Origin: Desulfuromusa sp.
GTDB lineage: Bacteria; Desulfobacterota; Desulfuromonadia; Desulfuromonadales; Geopsychrobacteraceae
Length of the DNA stretch: 57,228 nucleotides
Reading direction: 5' to 3'
Assembly (NCBI GenBank): GCA_016744675.1
Contig: JADGDX010000002.1
Coordinates: 1-57,228 of the forward strand
This document shows positions 42,267 through 52,091 of this stretch, piece after piece. The position numbers and the translations under genes are program-made. Within the stretch, counting starts at the first letter, position 1. Each line of letters starts with the position of its first letter. The notes under the pieces are model-generated. The model was not told the DNA's origin. It did not search any database and saw only the letters and a list, made by a program, of their open reading frames with translations.

Positions 42267-44459
42267 TTAAAGCATATCAAAGGGATCGATATCAATATGC
42301 ATCTTAACCTGACGAGGAAGGTGCTTGATCCCCCCATCAAGATGATTGACCAAACGCCTCAATGAAGGTCTGTCTGTTGATTTTAATAACACCTGATAAC
42401 GGCTTTTGCCACGTAATCGCGACAAAGGACAAGGGCTAGGGCCAAGAACATCTACTCCAAGGTCAAAACGATTTAAATACTGTGAAAACTCTTTGGATGC
42501 GGCATTCACTTGATGTTCATTATTGCCAAAAAAAACCAAATTGACTAAATAACCACAAGGGGGGTAGCCCAACTCTTGCCTAAAAAGGATTTCCTGTTGA
42601 TAGAAATCCTGATAATCCTGTTTCGACGCACACTCTAAAGCATAATGTTCAGGGTTATAAGTCTGGATAAAAACGTCCCCACCACCGCTTGCTCTTCCAG
42701 CTCTACCCGCCACCTGTGTGAAAAGTGAAAAACTTCGCTCTCCAGAACGAAAATCGGGAAAGTTCAATATACTGTCAGCCCCTAACACGCAAACAAGAGA
42801 GACGCCGGGGAAATCATGTCCCTTTGCCACCATCTGTGTGCCGACAAGAATATCAATCTTTCTGGCAAGCATTTCATTTGCAATTTTTTGATGAGCCCCT
42901 TTATGACTTGTCGTATCACGATCCATTCTCGCGATGACAGCAGAAGGAAATAGCTCTTCTAGTTCCATCTCAAGACGTTCCGTTCCCGCACCCTGTGGTT
43001 CAATGTTCAAACCCTGACACTTGTTGCAGCTTTCAGGAACTGCGTCTACGTAATCACAATAGTGGCATCGCAAGTGTCTATTTTGCTGATGATAAGTCAA
43101 AGTAATTTCACAGTTTGGGCAATGAAAACTCTCACCACAATCAGCACATAATAAAAAAGGAGCGTAACCACGACGATTCAACAATAACAAAACCTGCTCC
43201 CTTTTTTCCAGAGCCTGCTGAATACGTTCAATGAGTCTATTCGCTAAAGCACCAATAACAACTTCTTCTTTTAAATCGACTAATTCCACCTTCGGCAGAT
43301 CACCCCCATGAACCCGTCTTCCAAGTGTTAAGCGAGTCAATGCTCCCTGTTCACTTCGGTAAAAACTGGCCATTGAAGGGGTCGCACTCCCAAGCACAAC
43401 CGGACAACCCTGCTGTTGCCCTCGAACCAAGGCTAAATCACGAGCATTATATCGAAAGCCTTCCCCCTGTTTGTAGCTTGAATCATGCTCCTCATCGACG
43501 ATGATCAATCCAAGTTCAGGTAATGGTGCAAATACAGCGGAACGCGCACCAATCACAATCTGAACTTGATTGCGAATAATTTCTCGCCACGCATCATAAC
43601 GTTCCCCAGCAGAGAGGCCACTGTGCAAAACTGCAATCTTGATTCCCCTGATTTCAAACCGCGCTCTAAATCTAGCAACCAATTGAGGGGTCAGTGAAAT
43701 TTCAGGAACAAGGATTAAGGCTTGTCTGTTGCAGCTTAGACATCTTTCAACACAATTGAGATAAACCTCAGTTTTCCCGCTCCCGGTGACTCCATGGAGT
43801 AAAAAACCCGCAAAAGAATTACCTTCAATTGAAGGTAATAGTTTATCTACAGCTTCAGATTGTTCCTCGTTGAGAGTCAGTCCTTTGTCTTGGGTGAGTT
43901 TCTCTAGCAAGAAAGGATCACGAATCAGTTCTTGCTTACACACTTCGAGAGCACCGACCTCAACCAAACGTTTAAGCGTCCCATAGGGTGATTTAAAATT
44001 CGTCCTGAGATCAGACATTCCGGTTGGTCCGTTTTTAACAATGTACTGCAATATTTCAATTTGCAGCTTGCCACGCACCTGAATATCTGGATCCAACGAT
44101 CGATACAACGCTTCAGTCAGAATTCTTGTCGATGTTTTATCACTACCGAGACCTGCAGGAAGTGCAGAACGGACAACCTGCCCGATGGGATGACAATAAT
44201 AATCTGCAGCCCAACGTATAAATTTAATCAACTCTGGATTGAGTATTGGTTCCTTATCTGGAAGGTTTTTTATTTTTTTTAAATTGTCAGCCTGACCCTC
44301 TCTAATATCTAAAATAAAGCCGGTTGTTGCCCTTCGACCAAAAGGTATCTCGGCCCTCATTCCTACCATAACGTGATCAATTAAGACGTCAGGCACGCGG
44401 TATGAAAACAATTGCTTGAGTGGAACACCCACAGCAATATCGGCAATTAACTCTGTCAA
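42267..44459 (-). CDS. priA: Primosomal protein N' (replication restart helicase PriA)
   Basis: The 730-residue superfamily 2 helicase has the N-terminal 3'-DNA-binding domain (LFSYRVPDVL, GMRAEIPFGRR), Walker A GVTGSGKTEVYL, the DEEH box (LIIVDEEHDSSYKQ), GSATPSMAS and the zinc region with eight cysteines (CADCGESFHCPNC, CHYCDYVDAVPESCNKC), then QVAGRAGRASGGGDVFIQT. Translation likely begins at TTG (44459). It is downstream of kbl on the same strand, 50 bases apart. Confidence 0.95.
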   Translation of the reverse strand: MTELIADIAVGVPLKQLFSYRVPDVLIDHVMVGMRAEIPFGRRATTGFILDIREGQADNLKKIKNLPDKEPILNPELIKFIRWAADYYCHPIGQVVRSALPAGLGSDKTSTRILTEALYRSLDPDIQVRGKLQIEILQYIVKNGPTGMSDLRTNFKSPYGTLKRLVEVGALEVCKQELIRDPFLLEKLTQDKGLTLNEEQSEAVDKLLPSIEGNSFAGFLLHGVTGSGKTEVYLNCVERCLSCNRQALILVPEISLTPQLVARFRARFEIRGIKIAVLHSGLSAGERYDAWREIIRNQVQIVIGARSAVFAPLPELGLIIVDEEHDSSYKQGEGFRYNARDLALVRGQQQGCPVVLGSATPSMASFYRSEQGALTRLTLGRRVHGGDLPKVELVDLKEEVVIGALANRLIERIQQALEKREQVLLLLNRRGYAPFLLCADCGESFHCPNCEITLTYHQQNRHLRCHYCDYVDAVPESCNKCQGLNIEPQGAGTERLEMELEELFPSAVIARMDRDTTSHKGAHQKIANEMLARKIDILVGTQMVAKGHDFPGVSLVCVLGADSILNFPDFRSGERSFSLFTQVAGRAGRASGGGDVFIQTYNPEHYALECASKQDYQDFYQQEILFRQELGYPPCGYLVNLVFFGNNEHQVNAASKEFSQYLNRFDLGVDVLGPSPCPLSRLRGKSRYQVLLKSTDRPSLRRLVNHLDGGIKHLPRQVKMHIDIDPFDML

Positions 44460-44509
44460 ATCATATCTCTCTTAAAAAATCGTTCGCCCTTAAAGCACCA
44501 TATACACAA

Positions 44510-45700
44510 CTACAAAGCTAACTTTTCCTTCACCCGGCCAAAAGCTTCAAGCGCACATTCAACATCATTCTGAGTTAATGCTGCCGACATCTGTGTACGG
44601 ATCCGCGCCTTTCCTTTAGGGACAACGGGATATGAAAAAGCAACGACATAAACGCCTTCTTTCAACATTGCATCAGCAAATTTACTTGCAACAGTAGCAT
44701 CATTCAGCATGACAGGAACAATCGGATGCACACCGGGTAAAAGATCGAATCCGTAACGTTCAAGTCCGTCCCTGAAAAGGATTGTATTAGCCGACAATTG
44801 ATCGCGAAGGACACTTGACTCACTCACCAGATCAATGGCTTTCAATGCTCCAGCCACAGCTGGAGGTGCAACGGTATTCGAAAAAAGATAAGGCCGCGAG
44901 CGCTGCCGTAAGAGTTCGACAATTTCCTTGCGTGCACTCGTAAAACCACCGCTGGCTCCCCCAAGAGCTTTCCCTAAAGTCCCAGTAATAATGTCGACCC
45001 GGTCCATACATCCACAATGTTCAGGAGTCCCCCGTCCACCAGCGCCGATAAGGCCTGTTGCGTGTGAATCATCAACATGAACCAAAGCATCATACTTTTC
45101 TGCTAAATCGCATATTTCATCTATTTTTGCGATGTAACCATCCATGGAAAAAACACCATCTGTTGTTATCAACTTAAATCTCGCACCATTTTGATCTGCG
45201 GCTAGCAACTGTTTTTCAAGGTCTGCCATATCACTATTTTTGTAGCGATAACGAGAGGCCCTGCACAAGCGAACCCCATCGATAATACTGGCATGATTCA
45301 GTTCATCGGAGATAACGGCATCTGACGTGTCCATTAAGGTTTCAAACAGCCCTCCGTTTGCGTCAAAGCATGATGGATAAAGAATCGTATCCTCAGTTTC
45401 CAGAAATCTACTGATTTTTTCTTCAAGTTGCTTATGTAAAGTCTGGGTTCCACAAATAAAACGTACCGAGGCCATTCCAAAACCCCATTCTGCCAAAGCA
45501 CGACTGGCCGCCTCATTCACCTCGGGATGCTGGGCTAGACCAAGATAGTTATTAGCACACATATTTAATACCCGACCCCCATCAGCAACATTCACATATG
45601 CATTTTGTGGCGACACCATCAAACGTTCATGCTTATACAATCCTGCAGAATTAATCCCCAACAATTCACCATCCAAGTGTTCTTTAAATTGACTATACAC
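44510..45700 (-). CDS. kbl: 2-amino-3-ketobutyrate CoA ligase
   Basis: The 396-residue PLP enzyme of the alpha-oxoamine synthase family converts 2-amino-3-oxobutyrate and CoA to glycine and acetyl-CoA, the second step of threonine breakdown. Visible are [40 protein letters not shown] and the PLP-lysine in [13 protein letters not shown] (about residue 243). Start is GTG 45700 with AAGGAG 6 bases upstream. tdh lies 105 bases upstream on the same strand, giving a complete threonine-to-glycine path. Confidence 0.95.
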   Translation of the reverse strand: MYSQFKEHLDGELLGINSAGLYKHERLMVSPQNAYVNVADGGRVLNMCANNYLGLAQHPEVNEAASRALAEWGFGMASVRFICGTQTLHKQLEEKISRFLETEDTILYPSCFDANGGLFETLMDTSDAVISDELNHASIIDGVRLCRASRYRYKNSDMADLEKQLLAADQNGARFKLITTDGVFSMDGYIAKIDEICDLAEKYDALVHVDDSHATGLIGAGGRGTPEHCGCMDRVDIITGTLGKALGGASGGFTSARKEIVELLRQRSRPYLFSNTVAPPAVAGALKAIDLVSESSVLRDQLSANTILFRDGLERYGFDLLPGVHPIVPVMLNDATVASKFADAMLKEGVYVVAFSYPVVPKGKARIRTQMSAALTQNDVECALEAFGRVKEKLAL

Positions 45701-45722
45701 AGACTTCTCCTTAAAAAAGTTT

Positions 45723-45779
45723 ATGCTCTAACTAACACCTTGCGCTACAAAGCATAGAAGGACCACGACGATATCGTCA
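45723..45779 (-). promoter_or_regulatory. Palindrome and inverted repeat in the tdh-kbl gap
   Basis: The 105-base gap contains the perfect 12-bp palindrome GACGATATCGTC (45768-45779) and a wider inverted repeat TATGCT (45723-45728) / AGCATA (45752-45757). They could be mRNA hairpins affecting kbl expression or a binding site. No T-run follows. Confidence 0.35.
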
Positions 45780-45805
45780 TGTGCAGCCCACTCCTTATCG
45801 CACCA

Positions 45806-46834
45806 TCAGGAAGTCCAATTCAGAATAACCTTACTCGCCTCGCCACTATTCATTGCAGCAAAACCCGATTCAAATTCTCTAAAGTCAAAACGATGGGTAA
45901 TCACCGGCGCTATGTCCAACCCCGACTCAATCATCACTGACATCTTGTACCAAGTTTCGTACATTTCCCGACCGTAAATTCCTTTAAGAGTCAGCATATT
46001 GAAAATAACTACATTCCAGTCAATAGCGACATTATCGCCTGGGATTCCCAGTATGGCGACCTTACCCCCATGACACATATTGGCCAACAAATCCTTAAAT
46101 GCCTGCGGATTCCCGGACATCTCTAACCCCACATCAAACCCTTCCGACATCCCTAACCGTTGCTGTACCTCCGAGATGCTATCCACTCCAACATCAACCG
46201 TACATGTTGCACCAAGAATCTTAGCTAATTCTAAGCGTTTAGGGTTTATGTCTGTCACCACAATATGTCGGGCTCCGGCATGACGACAGACTGCTGCAGC
46301 CATAACACCGATAGGACCTGCTCCAGTAATCAGGACATCCTCTCCAAGAAGGTCATATTGCAGGGCAGTATGCACAGCATTGCCAAAGGGATCAAAAAGG
46401 GCTGCGACATCAAGATCAATATCGGGCCGATGCTCCCAGACGTTTGACATAGGAAGAGCAAGGTATTCAGCAAAGGCTCCAGAGCGATTCACACCGACAC
46501 CACTGGTATGCGCACAAAGGTGGCGGCGACCTGCCATACAGTTGCGACAACGTCCGCAAACGACATGCCCTTCACCTGAAACAATTTGCCCTGGCCTAAA
46601 ATCGATGACATTTGACCCAACTTCAACAATTTCACCAACAAATTCATGCCCAACAATCATTGGCACAGGAATCGTTTTTTGCGCCCATGAGTCCCAATTA
46701 TAGATATGCATATCGGTCCCGCAAATAGCGGTACGCTTAACTCTAATAAGGACGTCATTGATACCAATTTCGGGTTCTGGCATCTCCTCGAGATGGAGGC
46801 CAGGAGCAGATTCCTTTTTCACCAAAGCTTTCAT
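45806..46834 (-). CDS. tdh: L-threonine 3-dehydrogenase
   Basis: The 342-residue zinc MDR enzyme oxidises threonine to 2-amino-3-oxobutyrate with NAD. The catalytic zinc ligands are in [14 protein letters not shown] and VGHEFVGEI; the structural zinc lobe has four Cys in [17 protein letters not shown]. The coenzyme motif is [16 protein letters not shown] (about 168-183), and the C-terminal [13 protein letters not shown] is typical of Tdh. The next gene on the strand is kbl. fhs is divergent, 148 bases away. Confidence 0.95.
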   Translation of the reverse strand: MKALVKKESAPGLHLEEMPEPEIGINDVLIRVKRTAICGTDMHIYNWDSWAQKTIPVPMIVGHEFVGEIVEVGSNVIDFRPGQIVSGEGHVVCGRCRNCMAGRRHLCAHTSGVGVNRSGAFAEYLALPMSNVWEHRPDIDLDVAALFDPFGNAVHTALQYDLLGEDVLITGAGPIGVMAAAVCRHAGARHIVVTDINPKRLELAKILGATCTVDVGVDSISEVQQRLGMSEGFDVGLEMSGNPQAFKDLLANMCHGGKVAILGIPGDNVAIDWNVVIFNMLTLKGIYGREMYETWYKMSVMIESGLDIAPVITHRFDFREFESGFAAMNSGEASKVILNWTS

Positions 46835-46933
46835 TCCCTATTTCCTTTCCTCAACAAAAACAGAGCGTTGCCCATCAAAAACCTTAACAAAATAATATCA
46901 ATATTCACCAGTATAACGACTCCACATAGAATT

Positions 46934-46942
46934 TGATATAAT
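46934..46942 (+). promoter_or_regulatory. Extended -10 promoter for fhs
   Basis: TGA followed by TATAAT (46937-46942) forms an extended -10 element, 41 bases before the ATG of fhs. The -35 region is weak (TAACGA, 17 bases upstream). Confidence 0.5.
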
Positions 46943-46982
46943 CAACTATAAACTCATTCTCAACAATCCACGGGAGCCTTCC

Positions 46983-48647
46983 ATGCTCAGAGATTCTGAA
47001 ATTACTCAACAAGCAAAGGTGAAATCTATTGGCCTTATTGCCGATCAACTCGGCATCAGTAAGAAGTTCATTATCCCCTATGGACGAGAGATGGCAAAGA
47101 TACATATTGATGCTTTGAAGCAGCCTAAAAACAATCAAGGTCGCCTTATTCTCGTTTCTGCAATCACTCCTACAGCTAGCGGCGAAGGAAAAACCACGAC
47201 AACAATTGGACTCGGTCAAGCTATGGCCAAATTGGGCGAATCTGTCTGTCTCGCTTTGAGAGAACCGTCGCTAGGCCCATGCTTGGGAATGAAAGGAGGT
47301 GCGACCGGAGGAGGTTACAGTCAGATCGTCCCAGCTGACCGGATCAATCTTCACTTTACCGGCGATTTCCACGCAATCACCAGTGCCAACAATCTCCTCT
47401 CAGCTGCCATAGACAACCATATCTACCAAGGAAACGAACTCAATATTGACCCTCGTCGAATCCTCTGGCGTAGGGTCATTGATATGAATGACCGCAGCTT
47501 GAGACAAATAGTTCTTGGTTTGGGTGGCAAACAACAAGGTGTTCCCCGTGAAGGGGGCTTCGATATCAGTGCCGCATCCGAAGTGATGGCAATCCTTTGT
47601 CTGGCATCAAACCAGGACGATTTTTGCCAACGCCTTGAAAATGCCTTGGTTGCCTTTACCTACAGCGGCGAACCTGTTTTTGCGCAACAACTACAAGTGA
47701 CTGGGGCCATGTTGGCCCTGCTGCGTGATGCAATTCACCCCAACTTAGTTCAAAGTCTTGAGGGGGTGCCAGCATTGATTCATGGTGGCCCTTTTGCAAA
47801 TATCGCCCACGGATGCAATAGCCTACTAGCCACAAGAATGGCTCAACATCACGCCGACTGGGCTATCACAGAAGCTGGTTTTGGATTTGACCTAGGAGCG
47901 GAAAAGTTCTTCGACATCAAGTGTCGCATCGGCGATTTGGACCCACAAGTCGTTGTCTTAGTCACAACAACCAGGGCTTTAAAATTACACGGAGGAAAAA
48001 CAAAAGAACAACTCAAAGACAAGGACCTGTCATCACTGGCTAAAGGATTGTCCAACCTCGATAAACATATTGAAAATGTCCGTAAGTTCAATAAGCAACC
48101 TGTTGTCGCGTTGAACCGCTTTGACGGTAACTACAGTGAAGAGTTCGAGTTGATCAAAGCGCGATGCCATGAATTGAATGTTCCCTTCGCCCTTTGTGAC
48201 CATTACGCCAAAGGGGGAGAAGGTGCCATTGAGTTGGCCAAGCAGATCTTAAGAATTGCCCCCAAGAGTCAACCTTTTCAGCCTCTTTATCCCCTCGACC
48301 TATCGGTCGAGGAAAAAGTCCGGATTATCTGTCGGGAGATCTATGGTGCCGACGATGTTGCCTTTACCAAACAAGCAGCGAAAGATCTTCGCCAGGTGCA
48401 GAAACTCGGCCTCGATCAACTCCCTGTTTGTATCGCCAAAGCCCCCGGTTCTTTGTCTGACGATCCAAAGCTTCTTGGACGACCACGTCATTTTAATATC
48501 ACCGTCAACGGGGTTCAGATTAATTCAGGGGCTGGCTTCCTAATCGTTCTCACCGGGGCAATTCTGCGTATGCCAGGGCTCCCAAAACATCCCGCGGCAG
48601 AACGCTGGAAATTGGAAAAAGATGGATCAATCAGTGGTATGAGCTAA
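46983..48647 (+). CDS. fhs: Formate-tetrahydrofolate ligase
   Basis: The 554-residue enzyme makes 10-formyl-tetrahydrofolate from formate and ATP. Motifs are the P-loop TPTASGEGKTTTTIGLGQA (about 62-80), REPSLGPCLGMKGGATGGGYSQIVP, FTGDFHAITSANNLLSAAIDNH and EAGFGFDLGAEKFFDIKCR. GGGAG lies 7 bases before the ATG. It stands alone on the plus strand, divergent from tdh-kbl; glycine from threonine and formate both feed one-carbon metabolism. Confidence 0.97.
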   Translation: MLRDSEITQQAKVKSIGLIADQLGISKKFIIPYGREMAKIHIDALKQPKNNQGRLILVSAITPTASGEGKTTTTIGLGQAMAKLGESVCLALREPSLGPCLGMKGGATGGGYSQIVPADRINLHFTGDFHAITSANNLLSAAIDNHIYQGNELNIDPRRILWRRVIDMNDRSLRQIVLGLGGKQQGVPREGGFDISAASEVMAILCLASNQDDFCQRLENALVAFTYSGEPVFAQQLQVTGAMLALLRDAIHPNLVQSLEGVPALIHGGPFANIAHGCNSLLATRMAQHHADWAITEAGFGFDLGAEKFFDIKCRIGDLDPQVVVLVTTTRALKLHGGKTKEQLKDKDLSSLAKGLSNLDKHIENVRKFNKQPVVALNRFDGNYSEEFELIKARCHELNVPFALCDHYAKGGEGAIELAKQILRIAPKSQPFQPLYPLDLSVEEKVRIICREIYGADDVAFTKQAAKDLRQVQKLGLDQLPVCIAKAPGSLSDDPKLLGRPRHFNITVNGVQINSGAGFLIVLTGAILRMPGLPKHPAAERWKLEKDGSISGMS

Positions 48648-48678
48648 GGAAAGCAACTAAGCCACACACTGAGAGGCA

Positions 48679-49695
48679 TCACCCTTGAAAACCAAGAAAT
48701 TCCATCAAGGAATTCAACTCTATCATTAACGCTCCGAAATCGGCCCCTGACAAACTTTGGGCTCCATCACACAGTGCCTTGGCGGGATTTGGATGAACTT
48801 CCATCATCACCCCGTGAGCACCAGCGACCAATGCTGCCTTAGTCATAACCGGAACAAGCATCCGCTTTCCTGTTGCATGACTTGGATCAACAACGATCGG
48901 CAAATGGCTCATCTCTCGAATGAGCGGGACAACAGAGAGGTCCAGTGTATTCCGCGTAGCTTTTTCAAAAGTACGGATGCCACGTTCACAAAGAACAACA
49001 TCGCGATTTCCTTCTGCTAGAATATACTCAGCCGCAGCTAAAAATTCTTCGATCGTTGCGCTCATCCCACGCTTGAGCAATACGGGATGTTTTATCTTGC
49101 CGACCTCTTTGAGCAAATCGAAATTTTGCATATTGCGCGCGCCAATCTGCAACATGTCCGCATGCTGGCAAATATCATCCAGTTGCTCGATACGCATCAC
49201 CTCAGTGACAACGGGCAAATCATACTCCTTGCCAGCCTGCTGTAAATATTTCAAACCCTCAATCCCGAGCCCCTGAAAGGAGTGTGGCCCCGTACGCGGC
49301 TTGAACGCCCCACCACGCAGCATCTGACCTCCACCAGCCTTAACTTCTTTGGCTGCCGCCAGCATCTGCTCTTCTGTCTCTATCGAACATGGGCCAGCAA
49401 TGATCACGGGTTTTTCATTATCGCCGAACTTGACTCCGGAAATGTCAACAATTGTTGCTTCAGGGTGAAAATCGCGTGAAGCTATTTTGTAAGGCTTGCT
49501 CACATGGATCGTTTCCCGAACTCCCGGTAACGTGCGAATCGTTGAGTCATCAACGTAGCCCTGATTTCCAAGAACACCGATCGCCGTCCTTAAACTTCCA
49601 GGAATTGGTTCGGCCGTCAGTCCCATCGCCTTAACGGCAGCAATGACCTGGTCCATCTGTTCCGATGTGGCATGATGGTGCATTACAATCAGCAT
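48679..49695 (-). CDS. aroF: 3-deoxy-7-phosphoheptulonate synthase (DAHP synthase)
   Basis: The 338-residue protein has an N-terminal ferredoxin-like regulatory domain (about 1-70, MLIVMHHHATSEQMDQVIAAVKAMG) fused to a TIM-barrel class I-beta DAHP synthase. Catalytic stretches are VIIAGPCSIET, MLRGGAFKPRTGPHSFQGLG, VLLKRGMSATIEEFLAAAEYI and VVDPSHATGKR. It commits erythrose-4-phosphate and phosphoenolpyruvate to aromatic synthesis. It follows the aminotransferase gene by 67 bases on the same strand. Confidence 0.95.
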   Translation of the reverse strand: MLIVMHHHATSEQMDQVIAAVKAMGLTAEPIPGSLRTAIGVLGNQGYVDDSTIRTLPGVRETIHVSKPYKIASRDFHPEATIVDISGVKFGDNEKPVIIAGPCSIETEEQMLAAAKEVKAGGGQMLRGGAFKPRTGPHSFQGLGIEGLKYLQQAGKEYDLPVVTEVMRIEQLDDICQHADMLQIGARNMQNFDLLKEVGKIKHPVLLKRGMSATIEEFLAAAEYILAEGNRDVVLCERGIRTFEKATRNTLDLSVVPLIREMSHLPIVVDPSHATGKRMLVPVMTKAALVAGAHGVMMEVHPNPAKALCDGAQSLSGADFGALMIELNSLMEFLGFQG

Positions 49696-49762
49696 AGAAT
49701 CTCCCTCAATAAAAGCATTGTATATTCGTTTGAAAATAAAAACGTCTGAGGCTCAACCTACT

Positions 49763-50923
49763 TCAAGCAGAATGCCCACAGCGTTGTAAATAAACAGCAA
49801 TCCGTTCAAGTGCCATCACAATTTCATCTAGCGGACGCGTATAAGAAAAGCGTAAAAAGCCCTCGGATCCTTCACCAAAATCAATTCCAGGTGTTACAGC
49901 GACACCTGTTTTTTCGAGAATACCAAGGGCCAGTCTTTGTGAATTGGAATCAATATGACGTGCGTCAGCGAGAACATAAAAAGCCCCCTGAGGTTCAAAA
50001 TGGACACCAAAACCGAGAGCACGCAATCGGGCAACTAGTTCTTGACGACGTTTATCGTACGTCTGCCTCATACTTGAGACATCATCATTGCATTGTTGTA
50101 AAGCGGCAATGCCACCACGTTGAACAAAATGGTTAGCACAAATCAAAAAGTTCTGATGGAGAGTCTGTAAAGTACGCACACAAGATAATGGTGAGATCAG
50201 ATACCCTAAGCGCCAACCTGTCATAGCATAAGCTTTTGAAAAACCACCAAGGACAAAGGCATCTTGAGTAAATTCCAGAATACAGCGCTCATCCCCCTGA
50301 TAGGTCAAGCCATGATAGATCTCATCAGATATAATTGGAATTGGCAGCCGAGCCAGCGCAGCCATATCCTCACCCGAAATGATTGAACCGGCAGGGTTTG
50401 ACGGAGAATTAATCAACAGCCCACGGGTTTTCTCTGTTATTAAAGCCTGTACCTGCTCGGGTTTTGGCTGGAAACCGTCTTTTGCATCGGTCCGCAACAG
50501 AACCGGGTCACCGCCAGAAAACTTAACAAAACCCGGATAGCACGCATAACCAGGGTCCGTCAGAATCAACTCATCTCCCTGATCGAGAATTGTCGAAAAA
50601 AGAAGCAACATCAACGGGCTTGTTCCTGAAGACACAATGACCTGCTCCGGGACAATCTCAACTCCATAATAGTCACGATAATGGCGACATATTTCCTGCC
50701 GTAACTCTAACAGTCCCAGAGAATGAGTATAGGAGGTTGCCCCCTCATCCAACGCTTTCGCTGTTGCGGCTAAAATCGCTGCGGGTGTATCAAAATCGGG
50801 CTCGCCGAGGCAGAGGTAAATAACATCCTGCCCTTCTGCTTCTAGCTCTTTGGCCCGCTCCATAAGTTCCATGGCTAAAAAGGGCTTAACTTGTCCTGCC
50901 CGGCTTGAAATCGGTATCTGCAT
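49763..50923 (-). CDS. PLP-dependent aminotransferase, class I/II
   Basis: The 386-residue fold-type I aminotransferase has YLCLGEPDFDTPAAI, the SPSNPAGSI motif, SDEIYHGLTY and the PLP-lysine in GGFSKAYAMTGWRLGYL (about residue 230), plus the C-terminal FLRFSYTRPLDEI with the carboxylate-binding Arg. Aspartate, aromatic or alanine substrates are possible; the neighbouring aroF mildly favours an aromatic role. The start at 50923 has GGAGAG 6 bases upstream; a longer frame adds eight residues. Confidence 0.85.
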   Translation of the reverse strand: MQIPISSRAGQVKPFLAMELMERAKELEAEGQDVIYLCLGEPDFDTPAAILAATAKALDEGATSYTHSLGLLELRQEICRHYRDYYGVEIVPEQVIVSSGTSPLMLLLFSTILDQGDELILTDPGYACYPGFVKFSGGDPVLLRTDAKDGFQPKPEQVQALITEKTRGLLINSPSNPAGSIISGEDMAALARLPIPIISDEIYHGLTYQGDERCILEFTQDAFVLGGFSKAYAMTGWRLGYLISPLSCVRTLQTLHQNFLICANHFVQRGGIAALQQCNDDVSSMRQTYDKRRQELVARLRALGFGVHFEPQGAFYVLADARHIDSNSQRLALGILEKTGVAVTPGIDFGEGSEGFLRFSYTRPLDEIVMALERIAVYLQRCGHSA

Positions 50924-51053
50924 ATATTTTTCTCTCCGTCTGGTCATTCTCTGTTCAGACTAATCCTCGTCTTACTTGATTGCAACCATTTTGCCTGCCA
51001 TTTCAACGGAGATTTCATTGCAATGAGTCTAAACTGTGGGTAAAATCGCTCGG

Positions 51054-51383
51054 ATGAAAACAATACAACTCATATTGCCGATGCTACTTCTTAGTTTTTT
51101 GCTCCTCTGTTCCGTCGTGGCCGCCGATGACGCCCCACAAGGCGATCCAGTTCTCGACCTGATCAATGTGCTGGGTTGCAAAGGTTGCCATACTATCAAC
51201 AAAGAAGGGGGCTCCATAGCAAACGACCTCACCCAGATTGGAAGTCGCCTGACAGCTGACCAGATCAAGAAAAAACTCGCAACTGGGGTAACAAAGCACC
51301 CCAATATTTTCATGCCCGATTACTCGTCACTCTCAACAAGTGACCTAAAGCGCATCAGCGCATATCTCTATAACCTCCAGTAA
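51054..51383 (+). CDS. Small exported class I cytochrome c
   Basis: The 109-residue precursor has a signal peptide (about 1-23, ending CSVVAADDA) and one heme c site, CKGCH, at about residues 42-46 of the precursor, with a distal Met candidate in NIFMPDYSSLS, the classical class I arrangement. It is a periplasmic electron carrier and a client of the ResB/CcsA system at the other end of the window. ATG 51054 was chosen over GTG 51036 because it gives a standard signal peptide. trmB follows after 18 bases. Confidence 0.85.
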   Translation: MKTIQLILPMLLLSFLLLCSVVAADDAPQGDPVLDLINVLGCKGCHTINKEGGSIANDLTQIGSRLTADQIKKKLATGVTKHPNIFMPDYSSLSTSDLKRISAYLYNLQ

Positions 51384-51401
51384 AGAGAAATAATAAAAAC
51401 T

Positions 51402-52091
51402 ATGTCCCAACGAATGACTTTAATTACGTCTCCGGCATTTATTCCCGAGGCGCGGCTTAAAAGTGCTGGCAGTTTTGCAGCCCTTTTCGGCAACGACAAC
51501 CCCCTGTCACTCGAAATTGGCTGTGGTATTGGTGACTTTGTTGTTCAAATTGCATCACGTCATCCAGATCGAAATTATATCGCCATTGATATCTTCAACC
51601 AGGGTTGCCGCCAAACTTGCAGTAGAATCGACAGATCTGGACTGACAAATATTCTAATGATGCGCATAGAAGCACGCTATCTGATGCATACATACTTGAA
51701 GGCAGAGAGCCTCCAAGCAATCTATGTCAACTGTCCTGATCCATGGCCTAAAAAACGTCAGCGCAAACGCAGATTGCTGAATCACGATTTTCTCAATTTG
51801 GCTCTTTATTGCTTACAAGACAATGGAGAGTTGAACTTCTGTACCGATTTCATCGATTATGGCGAATCGGCCGCAGAACTACTCTATCAAGATACACGAT
51901 TCGAAAATTCTGTCTCTACCCCATATACTCACGATCTTAGCGATTACCCAATCTCAAAATACATGCAGAGATTCCTTGATCTAGGGCAATCGATCTTTCT
52001 CTGTCGGTATCGCAAAAAATCGGGCCTCGCCATCGACCCTCCAAGCCTAAGCAAAGGATTCAGGTTACGCTGGCCAGAGGAGAAACATTGA
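51402..52091 (+). CDS. trmB: tRNA (guanine-N7-)-methyltransferase
   Basis: The 229-residue SAM methyltransferase modifies G46 of tRNA. Motif I is LEIGCGIGDFVVQIA (about 37-51), motif II is IAIDIF and the TrmB signature NCPDPWPKKRQRKRRL is intact. FLCRYRKK is near the C-terminus. It overlaps truD by 4 bases (TTGA), so two tRNA modification genes are translationally coupled. Confidence 0.92.
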   Translation: MSQRMTLITSPAFIPEARLKSAGSFAALFGNDNPLSLEIGCGIGDFVVQIASRHPDRNYIAIDIFNQGCRQTCSRIDRSGLTNILMMRIEARYLMHTYLKAESLQAIYVNCPDPWPKKRQRKRRLLNHDFLNLALYCLQDNGELNFCTDFIDYGESAAELLYQDTRFENSVSTPYTHDLSDYPISKYMQRFLDLGQSIFLCRYRKKSGLAIDPPSLSKGFRLRWPEEKH

